The notes beneath the pieces were generated by a model. That model had not been told where the DNA came from. It worked only from the letters and a program-made list of their open reading frames with translations, and did no database searches. From Clostridioides sp. ES-S-0054-01 (GTDB lineage: Bacteria > Bacillota > Clostridia > Peptostreptococcales > Peptostreptococcaceae), in assembly GCA_021561035.1 (NCBI GenBank), contig CP067346.1, forward strand, positions 1,209,001 to 1,273,000: 64,000 nucleotides of DNA, written 5' to 3'. Position numbers and translations under genes: made by a program. Within the stretch, counting starts at the first letter, position 1. Every line of letters starts with the position of its first letter. This document shows, one piece after another, positions 9,049-16,432 of this stretch.

Positions 9049-10341
9049 ATGGGTAAGACCAAGGATATTATAGTATTTGGATTTGCGTTATTTGCAATGT
9101 TTTTTGGAGCAGGTAACTTAATATTTCCACCGTACTTAGGAATAATTACAGGTCCAGAGTGGTTAATTGCCTTCTTAGGATTTACATTTGCTGATGCTGG
9201 TTTGGCACTTCTAGCAGTAATGGCTACAGCTAAATTCGATGGAAATGTAGTTGAAATGTTTAAAAGATGTGGTATGAAACTAGGAATTCTTATAGGTTGT
9301 GCAGATATTTTATGTATAGGACCATTCCTAGCTATACCAAGAACAGGTGCAACAACTTATGAAATGGGTATAATGCCTTTATTTGGAACTTCAATTCCAG
9401 TGTTATTATTCTGTATACTTTTTTTTGCGATTTCATATGTATTGACAATAAGACCTTCTAAGGTCGTAGATATAGTTGGACAGTTTTTAACTCCAGCTCT
9501 TCTAATAGCTTTAGCATTTATAATTATAAAAGGTGTTGTATCGCCACTTGGAGAGATAATAGATAAACCTATGATACCTAATGTATTTGCAGAAGGTATT
9601 GGTCAAGGATATCAGACAATGGATGCCTTTGCAGCAATAGCACTTGCGTCAGTACTAATAGTATCTTTAAATGAAAAAGGATATTCTACTATTAGTGATA
9701 AGTTAAAAATGATTGGTAAAGCTGGCGTTCTTGCTTGTGGAGGATTGGCTCTAGTTTATGGAGGCTTATGTTTCCTTGGAGCAACTGTATCCACAATGTA
9801 TGGAACAGATGCAGTACAATCACAAGTAATAGTAAATATAACTGAAGGTTTACTTGGAAATATCGGGAAAGCGATTTTAGCAGTAGTAGTATCACTAGCA
9901 TGTTTAACTACATCTATAGGTCTTACATCTGCCACAGGTCAATATTTCTCTAGACTTACAAAAGGAAAGTTAAGTTATGAAAAAATAGTATTAGCTGTGT
10001 CTGTATTCAGTGCAGTAGTAGCATCTTTTGGTGTTGGAACTATTATAAAGATAGCATCTCCTATACTAAGTATAGTTTATCCACCATCAATTGTTTTAAT
10101 AATTTTAGCTTTCTTCAATGAAAAAATTAAGAATGATAATGTGTACAAAGGAGCAGTATATATGTCATTACTTATAAGTATATTAACAGTTATATCTAGT
10201 TATGGAGTAAATGTTCCAGTAGTAAAATCTTTACCTCTTCATTCATTAGGATTTAACTGGGTGGTTCCAGTTATAATAGCTGGAATAATTGGTAATTTTA
10301 TACCATCAAAGAGCCAATCTAATACACTTGGAACAAATTAA
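9049..10341 (+). CDS. brnQ: Branched-chain amino acid carrier BrnQ, copy 1
   Basis: A 430-residue LIVCS-family symporter that imports leucine, isoleucine and valine with sodium or protons. About 12 hydrophobic segments span the protein. Family motifs include FALFAMFFGAGNLIFPPYLG near the N-terminus, IPRTGATTYEMG, LTIRPSKVVDIVG, and GLTSATGQYFSRLT. The start ATG has AAAGGGGGA upstream. The neighbouring gene at 11462 is a close paralogue of identical length, indicating tandem duplication. A perfect terminator follows, so each copy is its own transcription unit. CodY control is likely from the upstream box. Confidence 0.95.
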   Translation: MGKTKDIIVFGFALFAMFFGAGNLIFPPYLGIITGPEWLIAFLGFTFADAGLALLAVMATAKFDGNVVEMFKRCGMKLGILIGCADILCIGPFLAIPRTGATTYEMGIMPLFGTSIPVLLFCILFFAISYVLTIRPSKVVDIVGQFLTPALLIALAFIIIKGVVSPLGEIIDKPMIPNVFAEGIGQGYQTMDAFAAIALASVLIVSLNEKGYSTISDKLKMIGKAGVLACGGLALVYGGLCFLGATVSTMYGTDAVQSQVIVNITEGLLGNIGKAILAVVVSLACLTTSIGLTSATGQYFSRLTKGKLSYEKIVLAVSVFSAVVASFGVGTIIKIASPILSIVYPPSIVLIILAFFNEKIKNDNVYKGAVYMSLLISILTVISSYGVNVPVVKSLPLHSLGFNWVVPVIIAGIIGNFIPSKSQSNTLGTN

Positions 10342-10390
10342 GTTTTATTTAATTAAAATATAATCAACTGTAAATAAATGAGTTATCTGT

Positions 10391-10432
10391 AATAAAAGGA
10401 GTTATTTGTATAAATAACTCCTTTTATTTTTG
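10391..10432 (+). terminator. Terminator after brnQ copy 1
   Basis: A perfect stem of about 16 bp, TAAAAGGAGTTATTT against AAATAACTCCTTTTA with the loop GTAT, followed by a T-rich tail. The A-rich left flank makes it potentially bidirectional. Confidence 0.9.
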
Positions 10433-10830
10433 GATTCTATAATTAGTTATTTGTATTTAATATAGAAAAAATATAAGAAAATATAAAAAAGATAGATGGT
10501 TTATTTTTTAACAATAATAGAGATTAAAAAAATAATTTTATAGTAATTTTATAATTTTAAGTATATGTATTAGATGATTTTTACAAAAATATAATATAAA
10601 TAAAATTATGACAATAATAAAATAATAAAACAAAATTTAAGACATATAACTATGCAAATGAATTGAGTAAACGACTAAATTATTTTCTCACAGGTATATA
10701 TTAAGAATTTTTAGTTAATTATGATATATGAGTACATAAACATGAATACTAGCAACTGCAAAGTTTAAGTAAGTTGGAAGTTAGAAAATAATTGCTATGA
10801 AGAAAAATAAGCTAATAAATCATAATAAGG

Positions 10831-10845
10831 AATTTTCAGAAAAAA
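10831..10845 (+). promoter_or_regulatory. CodY-like box, distal, upstream of brnQ copy 2
   Basis: AATTTTCAGAAAAAA agrees with AATTTTCWGAAAATT at 13 of 15 positions, including the central TTTTCAGAAAA. It lies about 190 bases upstream of the distal promoter-like element and 616 bases before the brnQ start. Confidence 0.4.
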
Positions 10846-11000
10846 CGATTTCTAGACTAAAAAACAAGTGATAAATCTATAAAAGTAGAATAATAATTAA
10901 ATAAAATTAATAGTCAATTTAGCAAAATAAATACAAAATACTACAAGAACTAACGTAAATAGGAGTTCTGATAAAAGGAAAACGATTTTTCGAGAATCAT

Positions 11001-11061
11001 AATTTTGAAAATTTAAAAAATTAAAAATGATATTGACTGCTTTTTTTTCAGACTATATAAT
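11001..11061 (+). promoter_or_regulatory. Distal promoter with CodY-like palindrome, brnQ copy 2
   Basis: A perfect 13-base palindrome AATTTTGAAAATT (11001-11013) lies 19 bases before TTGACT (11033-11038), which has a 17-base spacer to TATAAT (11056-11061). The 12-mer ATTTTGAAAATT is shared with the box upstream of brnQ copy 1, and both occupy the same place relative to the promoter. Transcription from here would give a leader of about 395 bases. Confidence 0.5.
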
Positions 11062-11340
11062 AAACACAAAATATTTAAAATTTAAATTGAATTAAAAGGA
11101 TTATATGTATGTAAAAAGGAGGTTGATATATACAATACATAGTATAAAGCAATACAACTTGGCAATAAATCGAATAATTAAAAAATCTTAATATTTCTAT
11201 TATTCAGAATAGTTAATTTTGTCAAGAAAAATTAGAAAAAAAATAAAAAAACAACTATGTTTAAAGTATACAGGTTGGTTTTGTTTAATTAAAAAAGTTG
11301 TATTAAATATTGTGAAGATTTTATAAATTATGAAATATAA

Positions 11341-11369
11341 TTGACAAATTTAAGTCAAAAATGTATAAT
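11341..11369 (+). promoter_or_regulatory. Proximal consensus promoter, brnQ copy 2
   Basis: TTGACA at 11341-11346, a 17-base spacer, then TATAAT at 11364-11369. Both hexamers match the sigma-A consensus exactly. The leader would be about 85 bases. Confidence 0.75.
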
Positions 11370-11461
11370 TAAATAAAATCTCGTCAAAAGGTTTTCATTT
11401 AAGAAGAGATTGGACTTATTTCTTAGTAAAAGGTAGTAAAATTCAGATGGGGGTGCTTTAA

Positions 11462-12754
11462 ATGGGTGAGAAACAAATCAATTTTAAAGATGTAATTGTA
11501 ATTGGATTTGCACTATTTGCAATGTTTTTTGGTGCTGGGAACTTAATATTCCCTCCATATCTAGGAGTTTTATCTGGAAGTAGTTGGCTAGTAGCTTTCA
11601 TAGGATTCCTTTTTGCAGATGGTGGTTTGGCATTATTGGCAGTTATAGCAGCAACTAAGTTCAATGGAGACACATCAAAGATGTTCTCAAGAGCAGGCAA
11701 AGGATTAAGTATTGCAATAGGATGTGCAATGGTAATCTGTATAGGGCCACTTTTAGCAATACCTAGAACAGCAGCAACAACTTATGAAATGGGTATATTA
11801 CCTACAATAGGTTCTGGAATAAGTCCAGTAATATTCTCTGTAGTATTTTTTGCTCTAGTATTGGTTTTAACAATAAGACCATCAAAAGTTGTAGATATAG
11901 TTGGGTCAATCTTAACTCCAGCTTTACTTATAGCTTTAGCAGTATTAATAGTTAAGGGTATCATATCTCCATTAGGAGAAATAAGAGACAGTTCTTTAAT
12001 ACAAAATGTATTTGCAGAAGGTATAACTCAAGGTTATCAAACAATGGATGCATTAGCAGCTAGTGTATTTGCATCAATTATAATCATGTCAGTAATAGCT
12101 AAAGGGTATACAGGTGAGAAAGAAAAGATGAAAGCCACAGTAAGTGCAGGTGTTATTGCAGTAATAGGTATGGCACTAGTTTATGGTGGATTATGTTATC
12201 TTGGAGCAACTGTATCTCAACAATATGGACAAGATGTTCAACAAACAGCTTTAATAGTTGCAATAACAGCAGCTTTACTTGGAACTACAGGTAAAATCTT
12301 ATTAGCTATTATAGTTACATTAGCATGTTTAACAACAGCTATAGGACTTTCTTCAGCAGCAGGTCAATATTTCTCAACACTTACAGATGGAAAATTAAAG
12401 TATGAGCATATAGTTATAGTAGTTTGTGTGTTTAGTGCAATCATATCAAACTTTGGAGTAAGTACAATAGTAAAATTCTCTTCTCCTATATTAAGTATGG
12501 TATATCCAGCAACTATAACTCTAGTTATACTAGCTTTATTTAGTGATAAAATTAAAAATGACAATGTGTTCAAATGTGCTACATATATGGCGTTATTAGT
12601 AAGTGTATTAACAGTTGTAAAGAGCTTTGGTGTAAATATTCCTCTAATTGATATTTTACCATTTGCTTCATTAGGATTTAACTGGATAGTTCCAGTTGTA
12701 ATAGCGGGAATAATAGGAATCTTTATTCCATCTAAAAGCAGTAAAACTGCATAA
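11462..12754 (+). CDS. brnQ: Branched-chain amino acid carrier BrnQ, copy 2
   Basis: A 430-residue LIVCS-family carrier, colinear with copy 1 over its whole length and sharing FFGAGNLIFPPYLG, IRPSKVVDIVG, GYQTMDA and the C-terminal LGFNWIVPVVIAGIIG. About 12 membrane segments are predicted. The start ATG follows ATGGGGGTGC. Copy 2 differs most in the N-terminal 10 residues and in the loop around residues 220-235 (KGYTGEKEKMKA). Two promoters and CodY-like sites lie upstream and a terminator lies downstream, so the copies can be expressed independently. They may differ in affinity or substrate preference, which cannot be read from the sequence. Confidence 0.95.
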   Translation: MGEKQINFKDVIVIGFALFAMFFGAGNLIFPPYLGVLSGSSWLVAFIGFLFADGGLALLAVIAATKFNGDTSKMFSRAGKGLSIAIGCAMVICIGPLLAIPRTAATTYEMGILPTIGSGISPVIFSVVFFALVLVLTIRPSKVVDIVGSILTPALLIALAVLIVKGIISPLGEIRDSSLIQNVFAEGITQGYQTMDALAASVFASIIIMSVIAKGYTGEKEKMKATVSAGVIAVIGMALVYGGLCYLGATVSQQYGQDVQQTALIVAITAALLGTTGKILLAIIVTLACLTTAIGLSSAAGQYFSTLTDGKLKYEHIVIVVCVFSAIISNFGVSTIVKFSSPILSMVYPATITLVILALFSDKIKNDNVFKCATYMALLVSVLTVVKSFGVNIPLIDILPFASLGFNWIVPVVIAGIIGIFIPSKSSKTA

Positions 12755-12778
12755 TAATAAAAACTAATTGATAATTAT

Positions 12779-12815
12779 GGAATTGTCTTTAAATTATATA
12801 GGCAATTCCTTTTTA
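12779..12815 (+). terminator. Terminator after brnQ copy 2
   Basis: GGAATTG / CAATTCC closes a loop of about 17 bases, followed by TTTTTA. Confidence 0.7.
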
Positions 12816-13319
12816 TATTTGAAAGTATATTAATTATTGTAGATTAAAAAATATTATTAGTCTTATTTATCAAATTATAAAATTTATTTTGGAGCAGTAT
12901 GATTTATATAGTGTGTAAAATAAAAAAGATTTATTTAGAATTATAAATAAAATTATACATACTATGAATGTTTAATATTAATATAAAAATATTAATATAT
13001 ATTTGTAAAGAAAAAATAAAGAATTTATCGTTTAATCACTTATTAATTAATCAAAGTTAAAATAAAAAAAATATAAAAAAATAAAGTATATAAAAGTATA
13101 ATTGGACTTTTATATACTTTTTTATATTTTTTTGAGTTTTTTATAAACATATTTTAAAAGTTGAGAAAACTATAAGGAGTGTTATATTGAATATAAAATA
13201 GTATAATATATATTATGTTAGATAATTAATATGAAAATATACAAGTATATAAAAAAGTTTGTTTAGAGTTATAGTTAATATGTGTATTAATTTAATACTA
13301 ATTTATTGGAGGTCTAAAG
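12816..13319 (+). other. AT-rich intergenic region before nrdJ
   Basis: About 500 bases without a supported ORF. The only strong structure is a second, isolated terminator at 13083-13125. TATAAT at 13202-13207 could be a -10 for nrdJ, but no good -35 is in register. No cobalamin riboswitch sequence was recognised, although the downstream enzyme is of the B12-dependent type. Confidence 0.5.
13083..13125 (+). terminator. Isolated, probably bidirectional terminator
   Basis: A perfect 15-bp stem AAAGTATATAAAAGT / ACTTTTATATACTTT with an 8-base loop, A-rich on the left and T-rich on the right. It lies 270 bases beyond the brnQ copy 2 terminator and 195 bases before nrdJ. Confidence 0.75.
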
Positions 13320-15536
13320 ATGAAGTACATAATAAAAAGAGATGGTACGAAAGAACTTTTTAGTAAAAGTAAGATTGAAGATGCTGTCTATAAAGCTAGT
13401 ATAAACAGTGAAGGTGGAGTGGATAGAGATTTAGCATATGATATATCAAGAAAAATAGCTAATGACTATAGTTCTATGGAAAAATGCTTATCTGTTGAAG
13501 AAATACAAGATATAGTTGAAGTATTGCTTATGGAATCAAATAGAAAAGATATAGCAAAACACTACATATTATATAGAGAAAGACGTTCTGAAATAAGAAA
13601 TAAAGCTTGGGACTTTGATGAATTACAAAAATCAATATGGAAGAACAAGTATAGACACAATGGTGAGAGTTTTGATGAATGGATAAAGAGAATTTCAAAT
13701 AATAGTTCAAGAATATCAAAACTAATAAGACAAAAAAGATTTCTATTTGCTGGAAGAATTTTGGCAAATAGAGGATTACAAAAAGAAGGAAAAAAAATAA
13801 CATATTCCAATTGCTATGTAATAGAACCACCGAAAGATAGCATAGAAGACATTTTTGATACTGCAAAAAAACTTGCTAGAACATTTAGTTATGGTGGAGG
13901 AGTTGGAATTGATATTTCAAAGTTAAGACCAAAAGGAGCCAAAGTGAACAATGCCGCAAAACATACGACTGGAGCAGTCTCTTTTATGGAACTTTACAGT
14001 ATGACAACTGGTTTGATTGGTCAAAGGGGGAGAAGAGGAGCTCTTATGATTTCTATGGACGTAAATCATCCAGAGATAGAAGAGTTTATAGATATAAAAA
14101 CAGATTTGGAGAAGGTTACTAAAGCAAATATTTCTGTAAGAGTAACAGATGAATTTATGCAAGCTGTAAAGGAAAAAAAGTTATATAATTGTACTTTTGA
14201 AGTTGAAACTACTGGAGAAAAAATAGTCAAGATAGTAAACGCGTATGAGTTGTTTAATAAATTTGTGAAGAATAACTGGGATTATGCAGAACCAGGTATA
14301 TTGTTCTGGGATAAAATAAGAACATATAATTTTATGAGTGAAGATAAAAACTTTTGCTTTTCAGGAGTAAATCCTTGTGCAGAAGAGCCACTTCCAAGTG
14401 GAGGAAGTTGTCTACTTGGCTCAATAAACTTGTCAGAGTTTATAATACAACCATTTGGTGAACATGCTACGTTTGATATTAATAAATTAAAATCTTGCGT
14501 TAGAGAAGCTGTAGTAGCTTTAAATGATGTCTTAGATGAAGGATTAAACTTACACCCGTTACAGGAGCAAAGAGATAGTGTACATAAATATAGACAGATA
14601 GGTTTAGGTGTAATGGGTATAGCTGATATGCTTATAAAGATGGGAATAAGATATGGCTCTGATGAATCTTTAGAATTATGTGATTTAATTGGTAAGACTA
14701 TGCTAAATGAAGCTGTAAAGCAATCAGCATTAATTGCTAAAGAATATGGAACATTTAGTGAGTATAAATATGAAAATATTTCTAAATCTAAGTTTTTTAT
14801 AGAAAATTTAAATGAAGATACTAAGGAAATGGTTAAAAAGTATGGGCTTAGAAATTCACAGCTTTTAACTATACCCCCTACAGGCTCTATATCTACAATG
14901 ATAGGAATTAGTGGTGGAATAGAACCTATATTTAACCTTTCATATATAAGAAAAACTGAAAGCTTGCATGATGAAGATGTATATTATAAAGTATATACTC
15001 CAATTGTTAAAGAGTATATGGATAAGAAGGGGATTACGGATGAAGAATGTTTGCCAGATTTTTTTGTTACTGCTATGAATATAGGATATGAAGAAAGAAT
15101 AAACATGCAAAAAGTTTGGCAAAAGTATATTGATGCTTCTATATCATCTACAATAAATATACCTTTTGAAACTACAGTTGAAGATGTTTTCAATATATAT
15201 ATTAAGGCATGGGAGGCTGGTCTTAAAGGAGTAACAATATTTAGAGATGGATGTAAAAGGAGTGGAATTTTAATAAATGAAAAAAAGGAAGAAAATAATA
15301 AAGAAAATAATAAAAAAGAAGATAATAAAAAAGAATGTTATAAAAATAATAAAAAAGAATGTTATAAAAATAATAAAAAAGAAAAAGATAATAAAGAGGA
15401 AAAAGCCAAAGAAATAATAAATAAAAATTTTGAAGAAGATGAAAAATTTGTGTGTCCTGAGTGTGGAAGTGAAGGAATTGCACATACAGGTGGTTGTAGT
15501 ATATGCTTAAAATGTGGATATAGTGGGTGCAATTAA
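13320..15536 (+). CDS. nrdJ: Adenosylcobalamin-dependent (class II) ribonucleoside-diphosphate reductase
   Basis: A 738-residue reductase that converts ribonucleotides to deoxyribonucleotides using a B12-derived thiyl radical. Residues 1-~95 look like an ATP cone. The catalytic barrel follows, with YSNCYVIEPPKDS (first redox cysteine), YGGGVGIDIS, and NPCAEEPLPSGGSCLLGSIN carrying the active-site Asn, Cys and Glu. The C-terminus ends in a zinc-ribbon-like tail CPECGSEGIAH...CSICLKCGYSGC, typical of NrdJ and expected to carry the redox-shuttling cysteines. Between the barrel and tail is a very Lys/Asn/Glu-rich linker (residues ~650-705) with an 8-residue tandem repeat. No NrdB-like partner is adjacent, as expected for class II. 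Confidence 0.93.
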   Translation: MKYIIKRDGTKELFSKSKIEDAVYKASINSEGGVDRDLAYDISRKIANDYSSMEKCLSVEEIQDIVEVLLMESNRKDIAKHYILYRERRSEIRNKAWDFDELQKSIWKNKYRHNGESFDEWIKRISNNSSRISKLIRQKRFLFAGRILANRGLQKEGKKITYSNCYVIEPPKDSIEDIFDTAKKLARTFSYGGGVGIDISKLRPKGAKVNNAAKHTTGAVSFMELYSMTTGLIGQRGRRGALMISMDVNHPEIEEFIDIKTDLEKVTKANISVRVTDEFMQAVKEKKLYNCTFEVETTGEKIVKIVNAYELFNKFVKNNWDYAEPGILFWDKIRTYNFMSEDKNFCFSGVNPCAEEPLPSGGSCLLGSINLSEFIIQPFGEHATFDINKLKSCVREAVVALNDVLDEGLNLHPLQEQRDSVHKYRQIGLGVMGIADMLIKMGIRYGSDESLELCDLIGKTMLNEAVKQSALIAKEYGTFSEYKYENISKSKFFIENLNEDTKEMVKKYGLRNSQLLTIPPTGSISTMIGISGGIEPIFNLSYIRKTESLHDEDVYYKVYTPIVKEYMDKKGITDEECLPDFFVTAMNIGYEERINMQKVWQKYIDASISSTINIPFETTVEDVFNIYIKAWEAGLKGVTIFRDGCKRSGILINEKKEENNKENNKKEDNKKECYKNNKKECYKNNKKEKDNKEEKAKEIINKNFEEDEKFVCPECGSEGIAHTGGCSICLKCGYSGCN
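15321..15383 (+). repeat. 24-base tandem repeat inside nrdJ
   Basis: 2.6 copies of a 24-base unit encode (D/N)NKKECYK, (N)NKKECYK and NNKKE at residues 668-688. The two full copies differ only in the first base. The unit length is a multiple of three, so copy-number change would keep the frame. The region is nearly all A, G and T, a setting prone to slippage. Confidence 0.9.
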
Positions 15537-15606
15537 ACTTTGTGTTAGCAAAATTTTAATAGATTTAAAAACTTATATTTTTACAAATGAAAGATGAGGT
15601 AATTGT

Positions 15607-16374
15607 ATGCAGAATAAAAGCGTGAGGGAGATTAAAGAAATAATTGAGACCTTAGAAGTAGAAAAATATATGCAATATATAGAACTATTGAGAGTCGATG
15701 ACAGAAAATCTGTTCAAAGCTTAGCTGTAAAACTAGCTAAAAAATTAGACAATATTAGAAAAGAAGAAGAAAGATTAGAAACTATAAATATATTTGAAAA
15801 TGAAGGTTACAATAAAGGTTATTTATATATTGGAGGAATTGATGAAGCGGGAAGAGGACCTCTTGCTGGACCTGTTGTAGCTTCTGTAGTAGTATTTAAA
15901 AAAAACACAAAAATAGAAGGCGTAAATGATTCTAAAAAACTAAGTGAAGCAAAAAGAGATGAACTTTTTGAAGTAATAAAAAGAGAAGCATTAGACTATG
16001 GAGTAGGTATAGTAAATAATGAAGAAATAGACGAATTTAATATATTGAATGCTACATATATGGCAATGAAAAAAGCTATAAATTGTTTAAAACAAGCACC
16101 TGATTATCTATTGGTTGATGCAGCGACAATACCAGGGATTGATATAGCTCAAAATCCAATTGTAAAAGGAGATTCAAAATCTATATCAATAGCAGCAGCA
16201 AGTATATTGGCTAAGGTTACTAGAGATAGTATAATGTATCAATATGATAGGGTCTATCCAGAATATGGTTTTAAATCTCATAAAGGGTATGGGACTAAAG
16301 AACATTATGAAGCCATTGAAAAACACGGAATAACTCCTATACATAGGAAAAGTTTTTTGAAAAATATACTGTAA
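15607..16374 (+). CDS. rnhB: Ribonuclease HII
   Basis: A 255-residue endonuclease that removes ribonucleotides from DNA and RNA in RNA-DNA hybrids. The catalytic DEAGRGPLAGPVV (from residue ~80) carries the first Asp-Glu pair. VNDSKKLSEAKRDEL, LVDAATIPG and KVTRDSIM give the remaining acidic and basic active-site residues. The N-terminal ~70 residues form a helical extension common in Firmicute RnhB. The start ATG has GATGAGGTAA upstream. In B. subtilis rnhB follows rbgA directly; here the brnQ pair and nrdJ lie between. Confidence 0.96.
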   Translation: MQNKSVREIKEIIETLEVEKYMQYIELLRVDDRKSVQSLAVKLAKKLDNIRKEEERLETINIFENEGYNKGYLYIGGIDEAGRGPLAGPVVASVVVFKKNTKIEGVNDSKKLSEAKRDELFEVIKREALDYGVGIVNNEEIDEFNILNATYMAMKKAINCLKQAPDYLLVDAATIPGIDIAQNPIVKGDSKSISIAAASILAKVTRDSIMYQYDRVYPEYGFKSHKGYGTKEHYEAIEKHGITPIHRKSFLKNIL

Positions 16375-16382
16375 ATACAATA

Positions 16383-16391
16383 TGATATAAT
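16383..16391 (+). promoter_or_regulatory. Possible extended -10 promoter before the FMN oxidoreductase gene
   Basis: TGATATAAT gives an extended -10 (TGn plus TATAAT) right after the rnhB stop and about 40 bases before the start at 16433. No good -35 hexamer is in register. Confidence 0.35.
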
Positions 16392-16432
16392 GTATATGAT
16401 ATAAATTACTATAATAAATGGGGGGATTAAAG

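Larger units (their letters stand above)
10433..11461 (+). other. Long AT-rich intergenic region upstream of brnQ copy 2
   Basis: This is the largest gap in the window, about 1 kb. It has no supported gene. It does contain two promoter-like elements, two CodY-like sites and an orphan Shine-Dalgarno sequence (AGGAGG at 11117-11122) that no good start codon follows. Two tiny ORFs (24 codons at 10797 and 28 codons at 11105) are not supported. No T-box or known riboswitch consensus is seen. Confidence 0.6.

Noticed and set aside
10797-10871. 24-codon ORF in the brnQ intergenic region
   Set aside because: No convincing ribosome binding site, simple composition, and it covers a CodY-like site; too weak to call a gene.
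11105-11191. 28-codon ORF around the orphan AGGAGG
   Set aside because: The Shine-Dalgarno lies inside the ORF after its ATG, so it cannot serve that start; a TTG at 11123 is too close to it.
8907-11461. Possible T-box leaders for the brnQ genes
   Set aside because: No AGGGTGGNACCGCG-like T-box sequence is present, unlike the clear one before alaS.
9049-12754. brnQ duplication carried by an insertion sequence
   Set aside because: No transposase, terminal inverted repeats or target duplications are visible around the pair.
12816-13319. Cobalamin riboswitch before the B12-dependent reductase
   Set aside because: No GCCACTG-type B12-box core was found in this AT-rich gap.
15321-15383. CRISPR or mobile repeat
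   Set aside because: The repeat is coding, in frame, 24 bases long and without spacers; it is an internal protein repeat.
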